Positions 47,013 to 58,600 of a stretch of 64,000 nt of DNA are shown here, piece by piece (the stretch's first letter is position 1; each line of letters opens with the position of its first letter). The notes under the pieces were generated by a model, which was not told where the DNA came from, searched no databases, and worked only from the letters and a program-made list of their open reading frames with translations. Origin of the DNA: Flammula alnicola (Eukaryota; Basidiomycota; Agaricomycetes; Agaricales; Strophariaceae); assembly GCA_015499995.1 (NCBI GenBank), contig JADNRV010000162.1, positions 1-64,000 of the forward strand. Reading direction: 5' to 3'. The position numbers and the translations under genes were made by a program.

Positions 47013-48677
47013 CGAATCCTCCAGATCCTCAGACTCAGCACCCCTTGTCCTGTGAGAAATAAGGTATTGATGCACGTCCTCTATGTCAAGGAGGTCCAAT
47101 AATTCCTCTACTTTATCTTGCGTTTGGGGTGGCTGCGGCTGAGCGATCTGTGCTAACTGTATAATACCTGGCATATTTACTCCAGTATAGAAACTGTTTC
47201 TATTTGCCGTGGATTGTAGAGCCGCTGTCATCTTTTTCTGACACGCGTGTTCTATGCATTCTTTTGTCGTTGCTCCACCTTCATATGGAACGGGACACCC
47301 ATCGATCATTCTGATGCACCCTAGTGAATCTACAGTGATCCAGCCAGTGTCTAGGTGATGTGCACGATGCGGGCACTCATTTTTCATATGACCGTCTTCG
47401 CCACAGTAGAAACATCCACTGCTTCGCAGCGCATTGTTTCCCACATACATCAGCTGCTGGAGTCTATACAGCTGTGGTACCGGTGGTCCCATAGGAGGCA
47501 TAAACTGCTGTTGGCTGACTTGACACTGCATAGTGGACTGTTGTTGCATTAGACATGCCAATTCGCCTAATTGATTAGACATTTTGGCTTCGTGCACCTC
47601 TAGTGATTTTTTGCATATATTGAACTGGTCTTTGAGTGCGGCTACCATTTGATTTACTTCCTCGATTTTAATAGAGGTAGAGCTGATCCTTTCATAGCCG
47701 CCTCCACCGTCCGCATTTTTGTATGTGACTCGCGAACCCTTAGCCATGTCAATTGCCGCGTCAATGGTCTCATTCAATTTGTACTTGTCTTCTGGTCGCC
47801 GGACAGCAGCGGTAGCAGTGCTAGTGCCAATTCTGTCTAACAAGTCCAGTTGATTTTGTATTAATTGTCTGAACTCGGGGGTCAAGCATGACAGGAACAT
47901 GTCTACAGCTTCACGGTTGGACAACAGTACCAGTTCTTCCTGGAGTCTCAAGGCTTCCACGCGGAATGCGCATTTTAATGCTTGGAGATCAGACAAGTCC
48001 GACATGCTAATCCCACGATGTTGTTTGCACACAGTTTGCAGTCTTTTCAACAAGCCTCTGTCCTCGTCCATGGCTTTTTCATATTCTTCAATAACTTCTT
48101 TCTTGAACCTCTTCCAATCTTTGCTTTTGTAATTCTCCAGTGTTTCCCACTCTCTTTCCATGCGCGCATCCGTGTATTTCCCCAGTGTTCTAATTCTTTC
48201 ATCATCATCCGTAACATTATGCTTCGCATATAAATCTTCCATTCGCTTAATGAATCTATTCAACTCTGCTGGTTTTTCTGCGTCAAACTTGGGTGCATCC
48301 CTTGATGAAGGCATAGGCATTTTGGATGCCGCTGCTGACATTGTGGTGACCACTGGTGCTTGCACAGTAGCAGAGGTTGGAGTAGACATTTGAGGGAATG
48401 GAGGAATTTCAGTAGAGGGGATACTTCTGTGCATAAATTCTCTGGTGCATGGTTCTAATCCTGGAAGGAGTCCTGCACTTAACGAGTTCTGCGTAAGTCT
48501 AGCTCTTGTTTCGGGCACAGAGGAAGATGCGGGAACTGTAGTCGCTCGTGCGGTAGTTCTTGATCTTTCAGAATTCGGTTGACTCGACGGTTGTCTAGTC
48601 TGTCTATTGGTTGACCTACTCGGTGGAGCAGATGGTCCCGGAATTGTGACTTTTGATGGTCTTGTAATTTTACGCAT
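47004..48677 (-). CDS. Gypsy GAG protein
   Basis: Intact 557-residue ORF. A Pro/Ser/Thr-rich N-terminus (~130 residues) is followed by the helical GAG core (FIKRMEDLYAKHNV, WETLENYKSKDWKRFKKEV), a Gln/Met-rich stretch and a CCHC zinc knuckle CFYCGEDGHMKNEC near residue 425, then an acidic tail. It forms the particle shell and binds genomic RNA. It ends in the sequence GGA TTT C TGA, where the downstream protease frame begins one base back. Confidence 0.9.
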   Translation of the reverse strand: MRKITRPSKVTIPGPSAPPSRSTNRQTRQPSSQPNSERSRTTARATTVPASSSVPETRARLTQNSLSAGLLPGLEPCTREFMHRSIPSTEIPPFPQMSTPTSATVQAPVVTTMSAAASKMPMPSSRDAPKFDAEKPAELNRFIKRMEDLYAKHNVTDDDERIRTLGKYTDARMEREWETLENYKSKDWKRFKKEVIEEYEKAMDEDRGLLKRLQTVCKQHRGISMSDLSDLQALKCAFRVEALRLQEELVLLSNREAVDMFLSCLTPEFRQLIQNQLDLLDRIGTSTATAAVRRPEDKYKLNETIDAAIDMAKGSRVTYKNADGGGGYERISSTSIKIEEVNQMVAALKDQFNICKKSLEVHEAKMSNQLGELACLMQQQSTMQCQVSQQQFMPPMGPPVPQLYRLQQLMYVGNNALRSSGCFYCGEDGHMKNECPHRAHHLDTGWITVDSLGCIRMIDGCPVPYEGGATTKECIEHACQKKMTAALQSTANRNSFYTGVNMPGIIQLAQIAQPQPPQTQDKVEELLDLLDIEDVHQYLISHRTRGAESEDLEDSDF

Positions 48678-48745
48678 CTAGTGCGAACACTAAACTGCAT
48701 GTGTTTTTGTTTTTGAAACTCGAAGACAACTTGTCCTTTCACCCC

Positions 48746-48762
48746 CCTCGTGGTGGGCTCCA
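48746..48762 (-). promoter_or_regulatory. Primer binding site
   Basis: On the minus strand, two bases after the 5' LTR, stands TGGAGCCCACCACGAGG. It starts with the TGG that pairs with a tRNA CCA end. I cannot name the tRNA. Confidence 0.6.
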
Positions 48763-48764
48763 GT

Positions 48765-50165
48765 TAAAGTGCTAGGTTTTGTCTACGTTGGAAATGATCT
48801 AGCTAGTGGTGCAGAAAGAACTCTACACTCAACACAACCAAACCACAAAACCAACAACTTGACTAGACGTAGTCTTGTGTGCGAGTCTTGGGGGTAAAGT
48901 ATGAAAAAGGAGAAGTGCTTCGACTTGTAAACAAGTCTATGCGGGTTTTTGGTGTGGGGCAGGTTTTAGTTCCGTAGAACTGGTGTGATGACTTTCTAAC
49001 TCAAACAATGCTGAACTTGGACTTCCTTTAACTTGACAACTGGTCTGAACTTTTGACTTTAACTTGACTTTAACAACCTGTAACTTTCATGCAGGGACCG
49101 CGACGAGTATGCACTACAACTTTCACGCTACCACGACGGGATCGCACTACAACTTTCATGTGGTCACGATGGGCGCATGCTACACTTTACAGAAACACGC
49201 ATCAAACTCTTAGTTAACTACTCTGCAAACTTGCAGTGATTGCAAAGCTGTTTTGAAGCGTCAAACATTGGTCTTTATTAAATTTAGACTGGTGCGACGA
49301 GATTAAACCTTTCCCTTAAGTGTTTTCACTAGTTTTAAAGCGTCAACTGCGGGGTAGATTGCCTACTCTACTACGTGTGTTACAAGCATATTTTATACCT
49401 ACTGAGTGCCAAGCTTCTACATGTTGCATATGATTCTATGCGTCTAATAGCACTATTTCTACTGGTTCATGGTGTCGTGATTACGGATCCATTCGGTAAC
49501 AGCCACTGGTGAGTCCCCATTTTCTGGCGTATGTTTTGGTTTCAAGGATGAACTGCTATGTCGCGGAACACCCTCTTTTGGGGTCAATACAGTTGTGTCC
49601 GTATTTAGACACATTATTGCCCGATTGGGATGTATGGCACATTCGGCGTGGGTTTCTCTTTTGCCGGTGTGGCATGCTCGTTGGTCAAGTTTGGGCTGCC
49701 GCCTCTATGGTGGTGTTTCCCGCGTGCTTCACTATGAGCTGGTCTTTGAGCACTCAGCCTGTTCAGAACTGAATTACTTGGCCGTTCTATGCGTATAATG
49801 GACAGATGCATGATCGACACGTCTAACGCCATATCCATATTGGACTATTCATGCCTCAAGGCTTTGGGATTCTCATTCTACGCAGGTTTCTCCAGTCGAA
49901 GCCTCTTGTTTGATTTGCAGGGACACACAGAGGTCATGCTTCTTTGGCATCAACCTTAGTTCTATGCATACTTCTGAGCTTACTAGCTAGGCCTGCCAGA
50001 CCATAGATAGTTACTTCCATTGTACTTGGTTATGTGGTTTCCCATGTGTAGCCCACTTATTCGGCCAGCACGAGGTATGCTGCCTACCCTTGTTTCCCTA
50101 GTGTAATAGATTGATTGATTGGGAAATCACAAAATTTCACGGGTGGACCACACTGCACCCTATCA
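48765..50165 (-). repeat. 5' LTR of the Gypsy-type element
   Basis: 1401-bp copy. Relative to the left LTR and the inverted solo copy it shows many CpG-to-TpG/CpA changes and a ~45-bp deletion, so it looks older or more heavily methylated. Confidence 0.9.
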
Positions 50166-52032
50166 CTGCACTAAGCATCTTTAATGCATGGTGAGTTTGT
50201 CTGTGTGACTGTGTTTTTTTAATTCACCTGCTCATTCAATATTCACAGTTCGTTGCCTCCCACGGGACATTCATCTGCTTGCCCGTCACATCAAACAACC
50301 CCACCTTCCTTTGCTTACTCACTGCTTTCTTTACGACACCCTCAATCTGAATTCAGATGTCCCTGCATCACATATGCCAATTGATGCCCTTCCTGAGATT
50401 TTGGGGAAGACATATGTCTACAACTCTGCACTGATGGGGCGTGACATGTTCCACCCGTGAAATTTTGTGATTTCCCAATCAATCAAACTATTACACTAGG
50501 ATAACGAGAGTAGGCGGCATACCTCATGCTGGCCGAGTAAGTGGATTACACGCAGGAAACCACATAACCTAGTACAATGGAAGTAACTATCTACAGGCCT
50601 AGCTAGTAAGCTCAGAAGTACGTGGGGAACACCGCTATAGAGGCGGCGGCTCTAACTTAACCGACGACCGTGCTGCACTGGTAGAAGAGAAACCCGCGCT
50701 AAACATGCTGTGCATCCCAATCGGGCAATAATGTGTCTAAATACAGACACAACTGTATTGACCCCAAAAGAGGGTGTTCCGCGACATAGCGGTTCATTCT
50801 TGAAACCAAAACATACGCCAGAAAACGGGGACTCACCAGTAACTGTTACCGAACGGACCCGTAATCACGACACCATGAACCAGTAGAAATAGTGCTATTA
50901 GACGCATAGAATCATATGCAACATGTAGAGGCTTGGCACTCAGTAGGTATAAAATATGCTTGTAATGCATGTAGTAGAGTAGGCAATCTACCCCGCAGTT
51001 GACACTTTAAAACCAGTGAAAACACCTAAGGGAACGATTAAACCTCGTCGCACCAGACCCAATTTAATAAAAGACCAACGTTTGACGCTTCAAAACAGCT
51101 TTGCGATCACTGCAAGTTTGAGAAGTAGTTAACTAGAGTTTGACGCGTGTTTCTGTAAAGTGTAGTGTGTGCCCGTTGTGACCACGTGAAAGTTGTAGTG
51201 CGTATCCGTCACGGTAGCATGAAAGTTGTAGTGCATACTCGTCGCGGTCCCTGCATGAAAGTTACAGGTTGTTAAAGTCAAGTTAAAGTCAAGTTCGTAC
51301 CAGTTGTCAAGTTAAAGGAAGTCCGAGTTCAGCATTGTTTGAGTTAGAAAGTCACCACACCAAGTTCTACGGAACTAAAACCCGCCCTGTACCAAAACCC
51401 ACGTAGACTTGTTTTACAAGTCGAAGCACTTCTCCTTTTTCATACTTTACCCCTGAGACTCGCACACAAGACTACGTCTAGTCAAGTTGTTGGTTTTGTG
51501 GTTTGGTTGTGTTGAGTGTAGAGTTCTTTCTGCACCACTAGCTAGATCATTTCCAACGTAGACGAAACCTAGCACTTTAGCGCGTGCAGTTTTCTATGCC
51601 CCAAGTGATTTATCTGGGATTGGAGGAATGCGCCACAAGTGAATTCGGTCCACGAAATCCTAGTACGGCGGTGCTCCCAGGCATGACTGTGTTTTTATAG
51701 AGAATTCAGACTCGGATGAGCCAGGTTTTACAGGCTTGCATGTTGCTCAAGTATTTCTTTTCTTTTCATTCAAGCACAAAGACATAATGTATCCTTGTGC
51801 ACTTGTCCACTGGTTTTCAACTGTCAGTGATGTTCCGTGTGAGGAGACAGGCATGTGGATGGTTGAGCCAGACTTCTGGAGGGGCCGCCCAATCCTTGAG
51901 GTCATCCACCTCGATACCATTTTGCGTGGTGCTCATTTGGTTGGTGCAGCGGGACCACACTTTTTACCTTCTGATCTAAATTTCACTTTTTCAAAGTCGC
52001 TAGATGCCTTCAAGATGTTTTATGTTAACTAG
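50166..52032 (+). pseudogene. 3' end of a Plavaka-type transposase, split by an LTR
   Basis: Piece 1 (50166-50431, with intron ~50191-50247) encodes HVRCLPRDIHLLARHIKQ and DVPASHMPIDALPEI. Piece 2 (51580-52032) continues with FYAPSDLSGIGGMRHK, GFTGLHVAQVFLFFSFKHKD, YPCALVHWFSTVSD, TGMWMVEPDFWRGRP and VIHLDTILRGAHLVG up to SLDAFKMFYVN. This order is the typical C-terminus of Plavaka (KDZ-related, CMC-class) transposases of basidiomycetes. The two pieces join across NSA/VFYAP if the LTR at 50432-51579 and a duplicated TGCA are removed. Frame breaks in piece 2 and the missing upstream catalytic part make it a relic. Confidence 0.85.
50432..51579 (+). repeat. Inverted solo LTR of the Gypsy-type family
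   Basis: Opposite orientation to the two main LTRs, 1148 bp. It starts TGATGGGG and ends at CCTAGCACTTTA. An internal deletion of ~280 bp relative to the left LTR lies at 50617-50622. It keeps many CpGs found in the left LTR but lost in the right one. Four bases TGCA occur on both sides close to its ends; a clean 5-bp duplication is not evident. Confidence 0.88.
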
Positions 52033-52890
52033 CGCGGTCACGCGCTTCGCACGCTCCTTTGCATATGACAGTCTTACATGATTTACAGACAGTGAGGCCT
52101 CGATGAGGTTTTAGTAGTACATAATTACTATGAATACGTTAGAGAATTTCAATTGAGACCGGTAGTAAAAATTCTTCATTACCTTGTGCAGAACGAAGCT
52201 TGTGAGAAATTGTGACTGCCGAGTGACTGCCGAGTAAACAAGTGGGGCGGGGTCAAATAGACAACGGCCTCGCTGTGGCCAAAAAACCCATCTTGCGACA
52301 GAAAGAAATCTTTACATGACATGAAATAAATTCATCAGATAATCCATACTATCACTTAAAAAGTTCTTAATCACCTTCGTATCCGTTTCGTGAAAGGTCA
52401 CAACAGCGTGAGAAACGGAGGCAAACCGAGCCTCTTTTATGATACTGATAAGTATGTAGACCACCATGCCCACGAGATAGCGTTCTGATAATATAATCAA
52501 CTTTCCTTGCCTGAAACCCAAAAGCTGTCAAAGATACAAAAGATGTAAAAGTTGTGCAAAAGATACAACATAATAGGTTGAAAAGCTGTCCGAAAGCGAA
52601 AGCGGCAAAGAGCGACCAAAAGCAAAAGTGAAAAGGGATGTGATTTTTACTGATGTCTGCGTTAATCGACTCAATAAATCTCGATGAATGACTAGAACTG
52701 CAGTCTGTTCACAAGCTCACATGTCCTTGATCTTGTTTTGTACACATCACATTATGTAATAATTACATTAGCTAATACGCGAACAGACTGGTCGCGAGTC
52801 TATTGGAAAACAAACAAATTGCTTTTATTCCGCCTTGTGGATGACTTCAGGTGGCACTCCCTTGAATTGATGAAGACGTGTCATCGGACC
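52033..52890. other. No gene seen
   Basis: About 860 bp between the Plavaka relic and the BRR2 fragment. It holds a short direct repeat (GTGACTGCCGA twice near 52215) and purine-rich simple sequence near 52560-52640. Confidence 0.45.
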
Positions 52891-52891
52891 C

Positions 52892-55155
52892 CACCTAAGA
52901 GCAAAAAAGTAAGCAAAGGATAAAAAGAAAAGGAAGAAAACCCCACATCTGCTTGTCAACCATCATGCACAGATCCAGAGCGGCTTTGGCTGGAACAACC
53001 CATCCGCTCTCAGGAAAGGAAGGGTCAGAAAGCCAGGACAGCAACTTACCGTCCAACAGATTGTTGCACAAATACCATGTCAGCAACTTGAATAAGGACA
53101 GAACCTAGGGAAGATGGCGATTAGAGAAGAGACTAAGACAACAATTGAGCACGAAGCTTACCTTCGAGATTGAGTTGCGAAATATATGCATGCAGCAAAA
53201 CATTGATCTTTGCAGCTCGACAGTCTCCTGGACAGGAATGGGCACTCGCTCAAGAAGCCCGGCTTTCTCTTCTTGACGAACCTATAAAAGTAGGAAGTGG
53301 AAGTATCAGGGCCAGCACCCGAAAAAAAAAGCGGAAGCCAACGCACAGGCAACAACTTGAACTCAAACACAAACTCCCTAGATAGATCAAAAGTGGACAT
53401 CGTCGGCCTAAGATGCTGGTTGTATACCATTACACCATCATCGAACTGTACGTGATGTGTAGTAGTAAGGCGCGATCCTTCCTAGTTCTGTGCTTGTGAA
53501 CCGATCCGTCGACTGCTCATACTTGAAAAGTTGGCACTTCTCCAGAAGGACGGCAGCAGAGTGCGCGATGTTGGCCCGCTTTTGGATCAACCCATCCTCG
53601 TCTTCCGGAGAGTTGGCATCAGCTCCACACGTAACTAGAATGGTATATAAATGTTAAGAAAAAACTGCTGAAAGAGTGGAAAAAGATAAACCCACAGATG
53701 AGTATAAGCCAGAAATCGAACGGCCTCATCTCGGTTTCTAACCATACCCAAAATGATCTCCGCATTCAGATTATCCGCCAACTTTGACATGAACTGTGAC
53801 CCGATGGGTAGCTGTTGGTTCAGCAAGCTAAGGTAGTATTGAAGCTCCGAGTGGTTGGTGACAATAATGCCCTCTCCGAACGTATAATACTGCGGTCGGC
53901 CAGCGCGTCCGAGCATCAGGAGCACGTCCTGCGAGGACAGCTCGACCCAGGGGCCTTTCTTGGGGTTGTAGATCTGCGTTCCCTTTATGATGACCATGTG
54001 CGCGGGAAGGTTGACACCCCAGGCGAGCGTCACCGTGCACACGAGCACTTGCACGGAACCGTCAGCGAAGAGGTCTTCAACGGTGCCACGACCTTTTCTT
54101 GTCATGCCAGCGTGATGGAGAGCGAACCGAAGGGCAAGAGATCGCGCAGATTGTCGTCCTTGACGTTGTTCGCTTCCCTCGAGTGCACAAAAACGAGTGT
54201 TTGGTTCTTCCCAGCATGGTCGAGCACCTTCTCGTAGGAGACCTCATTGGTGATCTGACACCTCTCGATGGCTTTCTCCTCTGTAACAGCGACAAAATGC
54301 TGTTGAATCCCACAAGGCCTGTATGCTGCGTCGAAGTAGAACGACTCCTTCTTCTTATCGACGCGCAGGACGGTCGCCACATCCTGGTAATTCGGTAGGG
54401 TAGCCGACAAGCCAACAAGCCGGACATACTCCGACGTCTGCTCCATCTGCCTAATCGTCCTCAAAGCACTACTCTCCAACACTGGGCCATGCTCTCGTGC
54501 AGCAAATGGATCTCGTCAATGATAATGAGGCGGACAAAATTGGTATAGCTCGTGTCGGTCTGCTTGCACGTGATGACATCCCACTGGGTAGTCACGATGA
54601 CCTGGGTCTCCGCGATTTGCTGTTTGGTCATTTGCAAATCTCTAGTAAGCTTGCCAACTTTGACGCCAAAGACTTTGAGTCTAGCAGTGAAGTTGCCGAC
54701 CATCTCCTGGACGAGGGCATTCATGGGCGCGACGTAGATGCACTTGAAAGCATCCAGGTCGAACTCAGCCCGTCTCTTCGTTAAGGTGCTTGCCGAGTTT
54801 GTTGAGGATAGTAGGCATGGCCCACATTAGTCTACAAAGTAAAGAAAAAAATGTTAGCAAGGAATGAGATCACAAATAATGAAAGTCGTACCTTTCCAGC
54901 ACCAGTAGGTACCAGTAGGCGCACAGATTTGGGTCCAAATTTCGGCCTATGGCCGATCCATTTTAGCGGGAGCGGGTGACTACCAGCCAGCTGGCGGACA
55001 AACCAACCCAGGCCCTTTTCACGCTCAGCAACCTAGTTGACACGCTCGTCGGAATCGCTGCGCATGAGCTCCGTGCACTAAACGATGACGTCGCGGTTTT
55101 TGAGGAACTTGGCCGTGATGTGGAAGCTCTGGTAGTCAAAAAGTTCCATGAGCTG
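52892..55155 (-). pseudogene. BRR2: BRR2 (U5 snRNP helicase) fragment
   Basis: Minus strand. Reading order: MELFDYQSFHITAKFLKNRD; CTELMRSDSDERVN with a nonsense codon before it; GLGWFVRQLAG; Walker A VPTGAGK at ~54900; ALVQEMVGNFTARLKVFGVK; DEIHLLHE (DEIH box); [96 protein letters not shown]; and VPAKAALDLCMMVDKQMW. This is the N-terminal helicase cassette of BRR2, which unwinds U4/U6 in the spliceosome. Short internal deletions (for example the codons between TT and QWDV and most of the linker after HSRE), a stop and one-base gaps show it is dead. The second cassette and the true N-terminus are absent; a full gene is ~2150 residues. Confidence 0.88.
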
Positions 55156-55159
55156 ATTT

Positions 55160-55645
55160 CAGAGTCACGCGGGCTGGATTGGGAGCCGGCAGCAGTGACG
55201 GGGTCTGGGTATACTTCTTAGATCTGGCGCTGATCCCAGAAACCATCGATGGAGTGGCCTGAAAGTCGTCTAAAAGTGCCCGAACCATAGTTGATATTTG
55301 ATAAGATGATCGAGAGGCAAGTAAGGGTGTTTGAGGAGAAGTGGTTTCCGCACGAGGTGGTCGGCTAGGCGTGGATATCCCACGAGGAGCTGATAATCCT
55401 GGAGGGACAAGCAATGCGTCAGATGGCTTAGATGATGAGGGGCGTAGGTTGGATCGGGAAGAATCAGTCGATTCAGGCCTCGTTGGTGCACTAGACAGAG
55501 ATTCATGCAAAGCAGACGCTATATCAGATGCGGTCGTCGTCGAAGGTGTGGGCGAGCTGGAAAACTGTGGCGTGGCTACGACTTCCTTCATTTTGGCTGC
55601 TTTGATTTCACTGGAAACTTCCGCGACTTCAACGGTAGGTGTAGA
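55160..55645 (-). pseudogene. Pro/Ser/Thr-rich gene fragment, possibly NOT4-like linker
   Basis: An open minus-strand segment encodes low-complexity sequence with PPGLSAPRGISTPSRPPRA, TSPQTPLLASRSSYQIST and VRALLDDFQATPS. It joins upstream directly to the listerin fragment and downstream to the BRR2 fragment without obvious gene signals. The PPGLSAP and TPLLAS elements remind me of the linker of CCR4-NOT subunit NOT4 in mushrooms, but that is a weak, from-memory resemblance. Confidence 0.3.
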
Positions 55646-55649
55646 AGGA

Positions 55650-58600
55650 CATGAAGTGGAAACGGCAGTAGGTTTGCACATCGCTGGCGGCGTGAAAGCG
55701 CACGTGCTCAAGCTCTGCTCGAATGAGGACAGGCGAGAAAGGAGAGAGTAGGTCGAAGTGTAAGTTGTCACAGCATTGGCCAGCTGGCGATCTTTGCAGT
55801 CGAGCACCCACGCATGGATCAAGGAGGGAATGGTCAATAGTGCTCGATAGTATACATGTGCTGCCAGGACTGGGATAGCGTGTGGGATGCCTGGCTCGTA
55901 GACTGACAGATGATGGCCGCATCAGTTGACAATTGCATAAGAGAATTAAAAAAACGTACGATGGGCGTAGAACTGATCCACCACCCATATGTCCAACTTG
56001 AAAGCTTTGACAAGACCGCCTTAATCGAGTCGCAGTAAACCTAAGAAACAAGGTATGAAATCGAGTCGCAGTAAACCTAAGAAACAAGGTATGAAATGGT
56101 CCAAAACAACGTTCAGGTATATGAGTTGCTCGATATAGCTCGATTTCACTTTGAACGACTATGGATTAACGACATCAGCATTTCAAGACAAGTGAGACGG
56201 CTAGGGACGGTGCTCACCGCATCCTGGAAAAGATCAAATACGAGCATCCACCCAAGCAGATATCCAAATAAACTTTGACCCTGCGCTCCACGGTCATCCT
56301 CAGCCACTTCTGTATCATACCCGAAATGCATCTCGCGTCGCAAGATATCGAGTAACTCTGGGGGCAAAGTAGCATGTACAATAGCCTCTGTATCCACACC
56401 GGCCTCAATTACGAAATACTCTGTGCGCTTCTGAGCAGCAGCTTTAAGGAGTTGGTAAGCCATCTTCTGCACTGGCACCGAGGGATCCTCGATGAGGTGA
56501 CGCATCTAGAAGAGTGATGGCTCAGTATGAAAATTCACAGTGAAGTAAATAATAGGCCAAAGACCTTAGGTAGAGTATCTTGATCGATGAGCGATGAAGG
56601 GAGATGCTGGACAATGGACAGAACAAGTTCTCTGCACAGAGAACGAGGTACCGAAGACAATTCTTGAGTATCTAGAAAAGTATTAACGAAAACGGACACA
56701 CGAACGCTTTAGTAAAAAAAAAAAAATCGCCCACCATGTCCAAGAACACTCAAATCCCGAAGGATAGCCAAGATCCCTATTCTCCTCTCTCCCCACTCAG
56801 CCATGAGAGCTTCGTTCCTCTTTGCCAGTTCTCCCAGCACAGCCACCAGCCTCGACGCTCTCGCAAGTGCCACCAGCCCCCCTCCAGCACATGAAACACA
56901 AAAGCCCAATGACCTCCAGGCACGTTTTGCAAGATCGGAGCGAGGTGCACGAAGATCGGCAACATCGCGCTCTCCACTTCTTCATCCAATTCGTCTTCAT
57001 CGTCATCCTCAGCAAGCATCCATGCCTGACACGCTTTTACCACATTCACAGCTCGAGTAGGTGGGAGGAATACGACTTCTCCTTCAGGGTCCAGAGCAGA
57101 TGCAATAAGCCTTCGCAAGGTAAGCAAGCCTTCTGTATTGTCTTTGCGCGGCTTAATACCAAGAAGACCAGCGGCCAACTCGTTTCGATCTCTATCCAAC
57201 CTCGGAGGTTCTGATCCAGTGGCGGTGATGACCGAGATAATAGTCATAGCCGACTGAGGTGCTGGAGATACGGGTGATTAGCAATGACCGTATGCATTCC
57301 TAATCCAAGAAAAAGAAACGAACCTGTTTTCTCGTATTTCCTTGCCAACTGTACCCATAGGTCGGCCTCAGCGGCATCTATACCATCTTTTAACAGAGAG
57401 TCTAGAACCATCTTGAGCATCCTAGCATCACAGACACCATCCCCATTGTTCGCATAGGTTACCACGTCAAACAACAACGCCTGCAGCTGAGTTAACCCTT
57501 CCTTTCAGAAGTTGTTCCAAAGCCATCTGTCTCCACGAATCGACGTCTTTTCCGGCGAGAGAGTTGAGAAGATAGACGGAAACTTGCTTGGCCTTCACTA
57601 CGATGTCGTGCAGTCCTGCTGGGGTGACTTTGTCATCGAAAACTGGACTCCTCGAAGACGCACATGGCACATTCTGGAGATCCTGGGCGTATATTGGCAA
57701 TGCAAGGAGATGGCATAAAGCCCATAGGCCGCGCTTCGCCAGCTGTCTGTCCTCAATGAAAGCCTCTAGCAAAGCGTTTACTATTCGCGCATACGCGGAG
57801 AATCCGCACCGATCGGTGGATGTCGGCGTTGTGCATTTTCCTTTCGAGGTTGCTGCGGACGCTGGAGGAATTAGGGCGTCGAGGATCTCAATACTTGGAT
57901 CTATGGCCTCAGGCGAAAGGTTGTCGAGCGTAGCATCAAGATGTGCAGCAGAAGGGAATATGTCTTCCAGGAGATTAACGCGTAAGCCAGGGGGGTTCTG
58001 CACGAGCAAATGGAGAACATCTTCCAGCCTAGATACCTTATTCAGTAAAAGTGTCAAGGAGAAACCATTTTGTAGGAACTCACATTGGATGAACGCGAGT
58101 ATCTTCCATCAGACCCTTCAATCCACTCTTGACACGACCCATGACCGAAATCTGGTGTTCATCTGAAGCTGCTTTAAGCCATTCCTGCCATAACATTTTC
58201 CCAGTCACTTGAGAAGGGCTGGTATCGATCTCAGCTCCCTCTGTCCCAGCCGACACCGGAAGGAGGTACGAGAACAAAAAGATAGCGAGAATTAACGACT
58301 CCAACAACTCGGGCCCTTCCAAGAGTTTAGGGTGAACGCAGACATCGAAAACAAGAGTATTAAGTTCCTCGCCCTCGATGGCGTGATCGACATTTGAAGT
58401 AAAATTAGCGATGATGACCTCCAGGCATATGTTTAAACTCGAGTCTGAGATGAAGTAGCCTATGAAGGCTGAAATAAATAAAAAAGATAAGTATGTGGCA
58501 TCCCGCTGGGATTCAGAAGAGCAGACGAACCAGAAGACACTAAAATCTGCCGTATGAGCACAAGTTCATCAGATCCCATGGGTCCAGCCAATAACTTTTC

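Larger units (their letters stand above)
27245..50165 (-). mobile_element. Large Gypsy-type LTR retrotransposon, interrupted, with antisense genes
   Basis: Two related ~1.4-kb LTRs bound the block. In minus orientation the order is 5' LTR (48765-50165), PBS, GAG, protease, RT/RNase H, integrase, two opposite-strand genes, PPT and 3' LTR (27245-28688). The RT-RNaseH-integrase order defines Gypsy/Metaviridae. A 7.7-kb CACTA element lies inside RT; without it the element is ~15.2 kb. The pol frame carries several one-base gaps, so it cannot be autonomous as assembled. The flanks do not form a target duplication: the left flank is the arm of another repeat and the right flank is Plavaka coding sequence. 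Confidence 0.85.
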
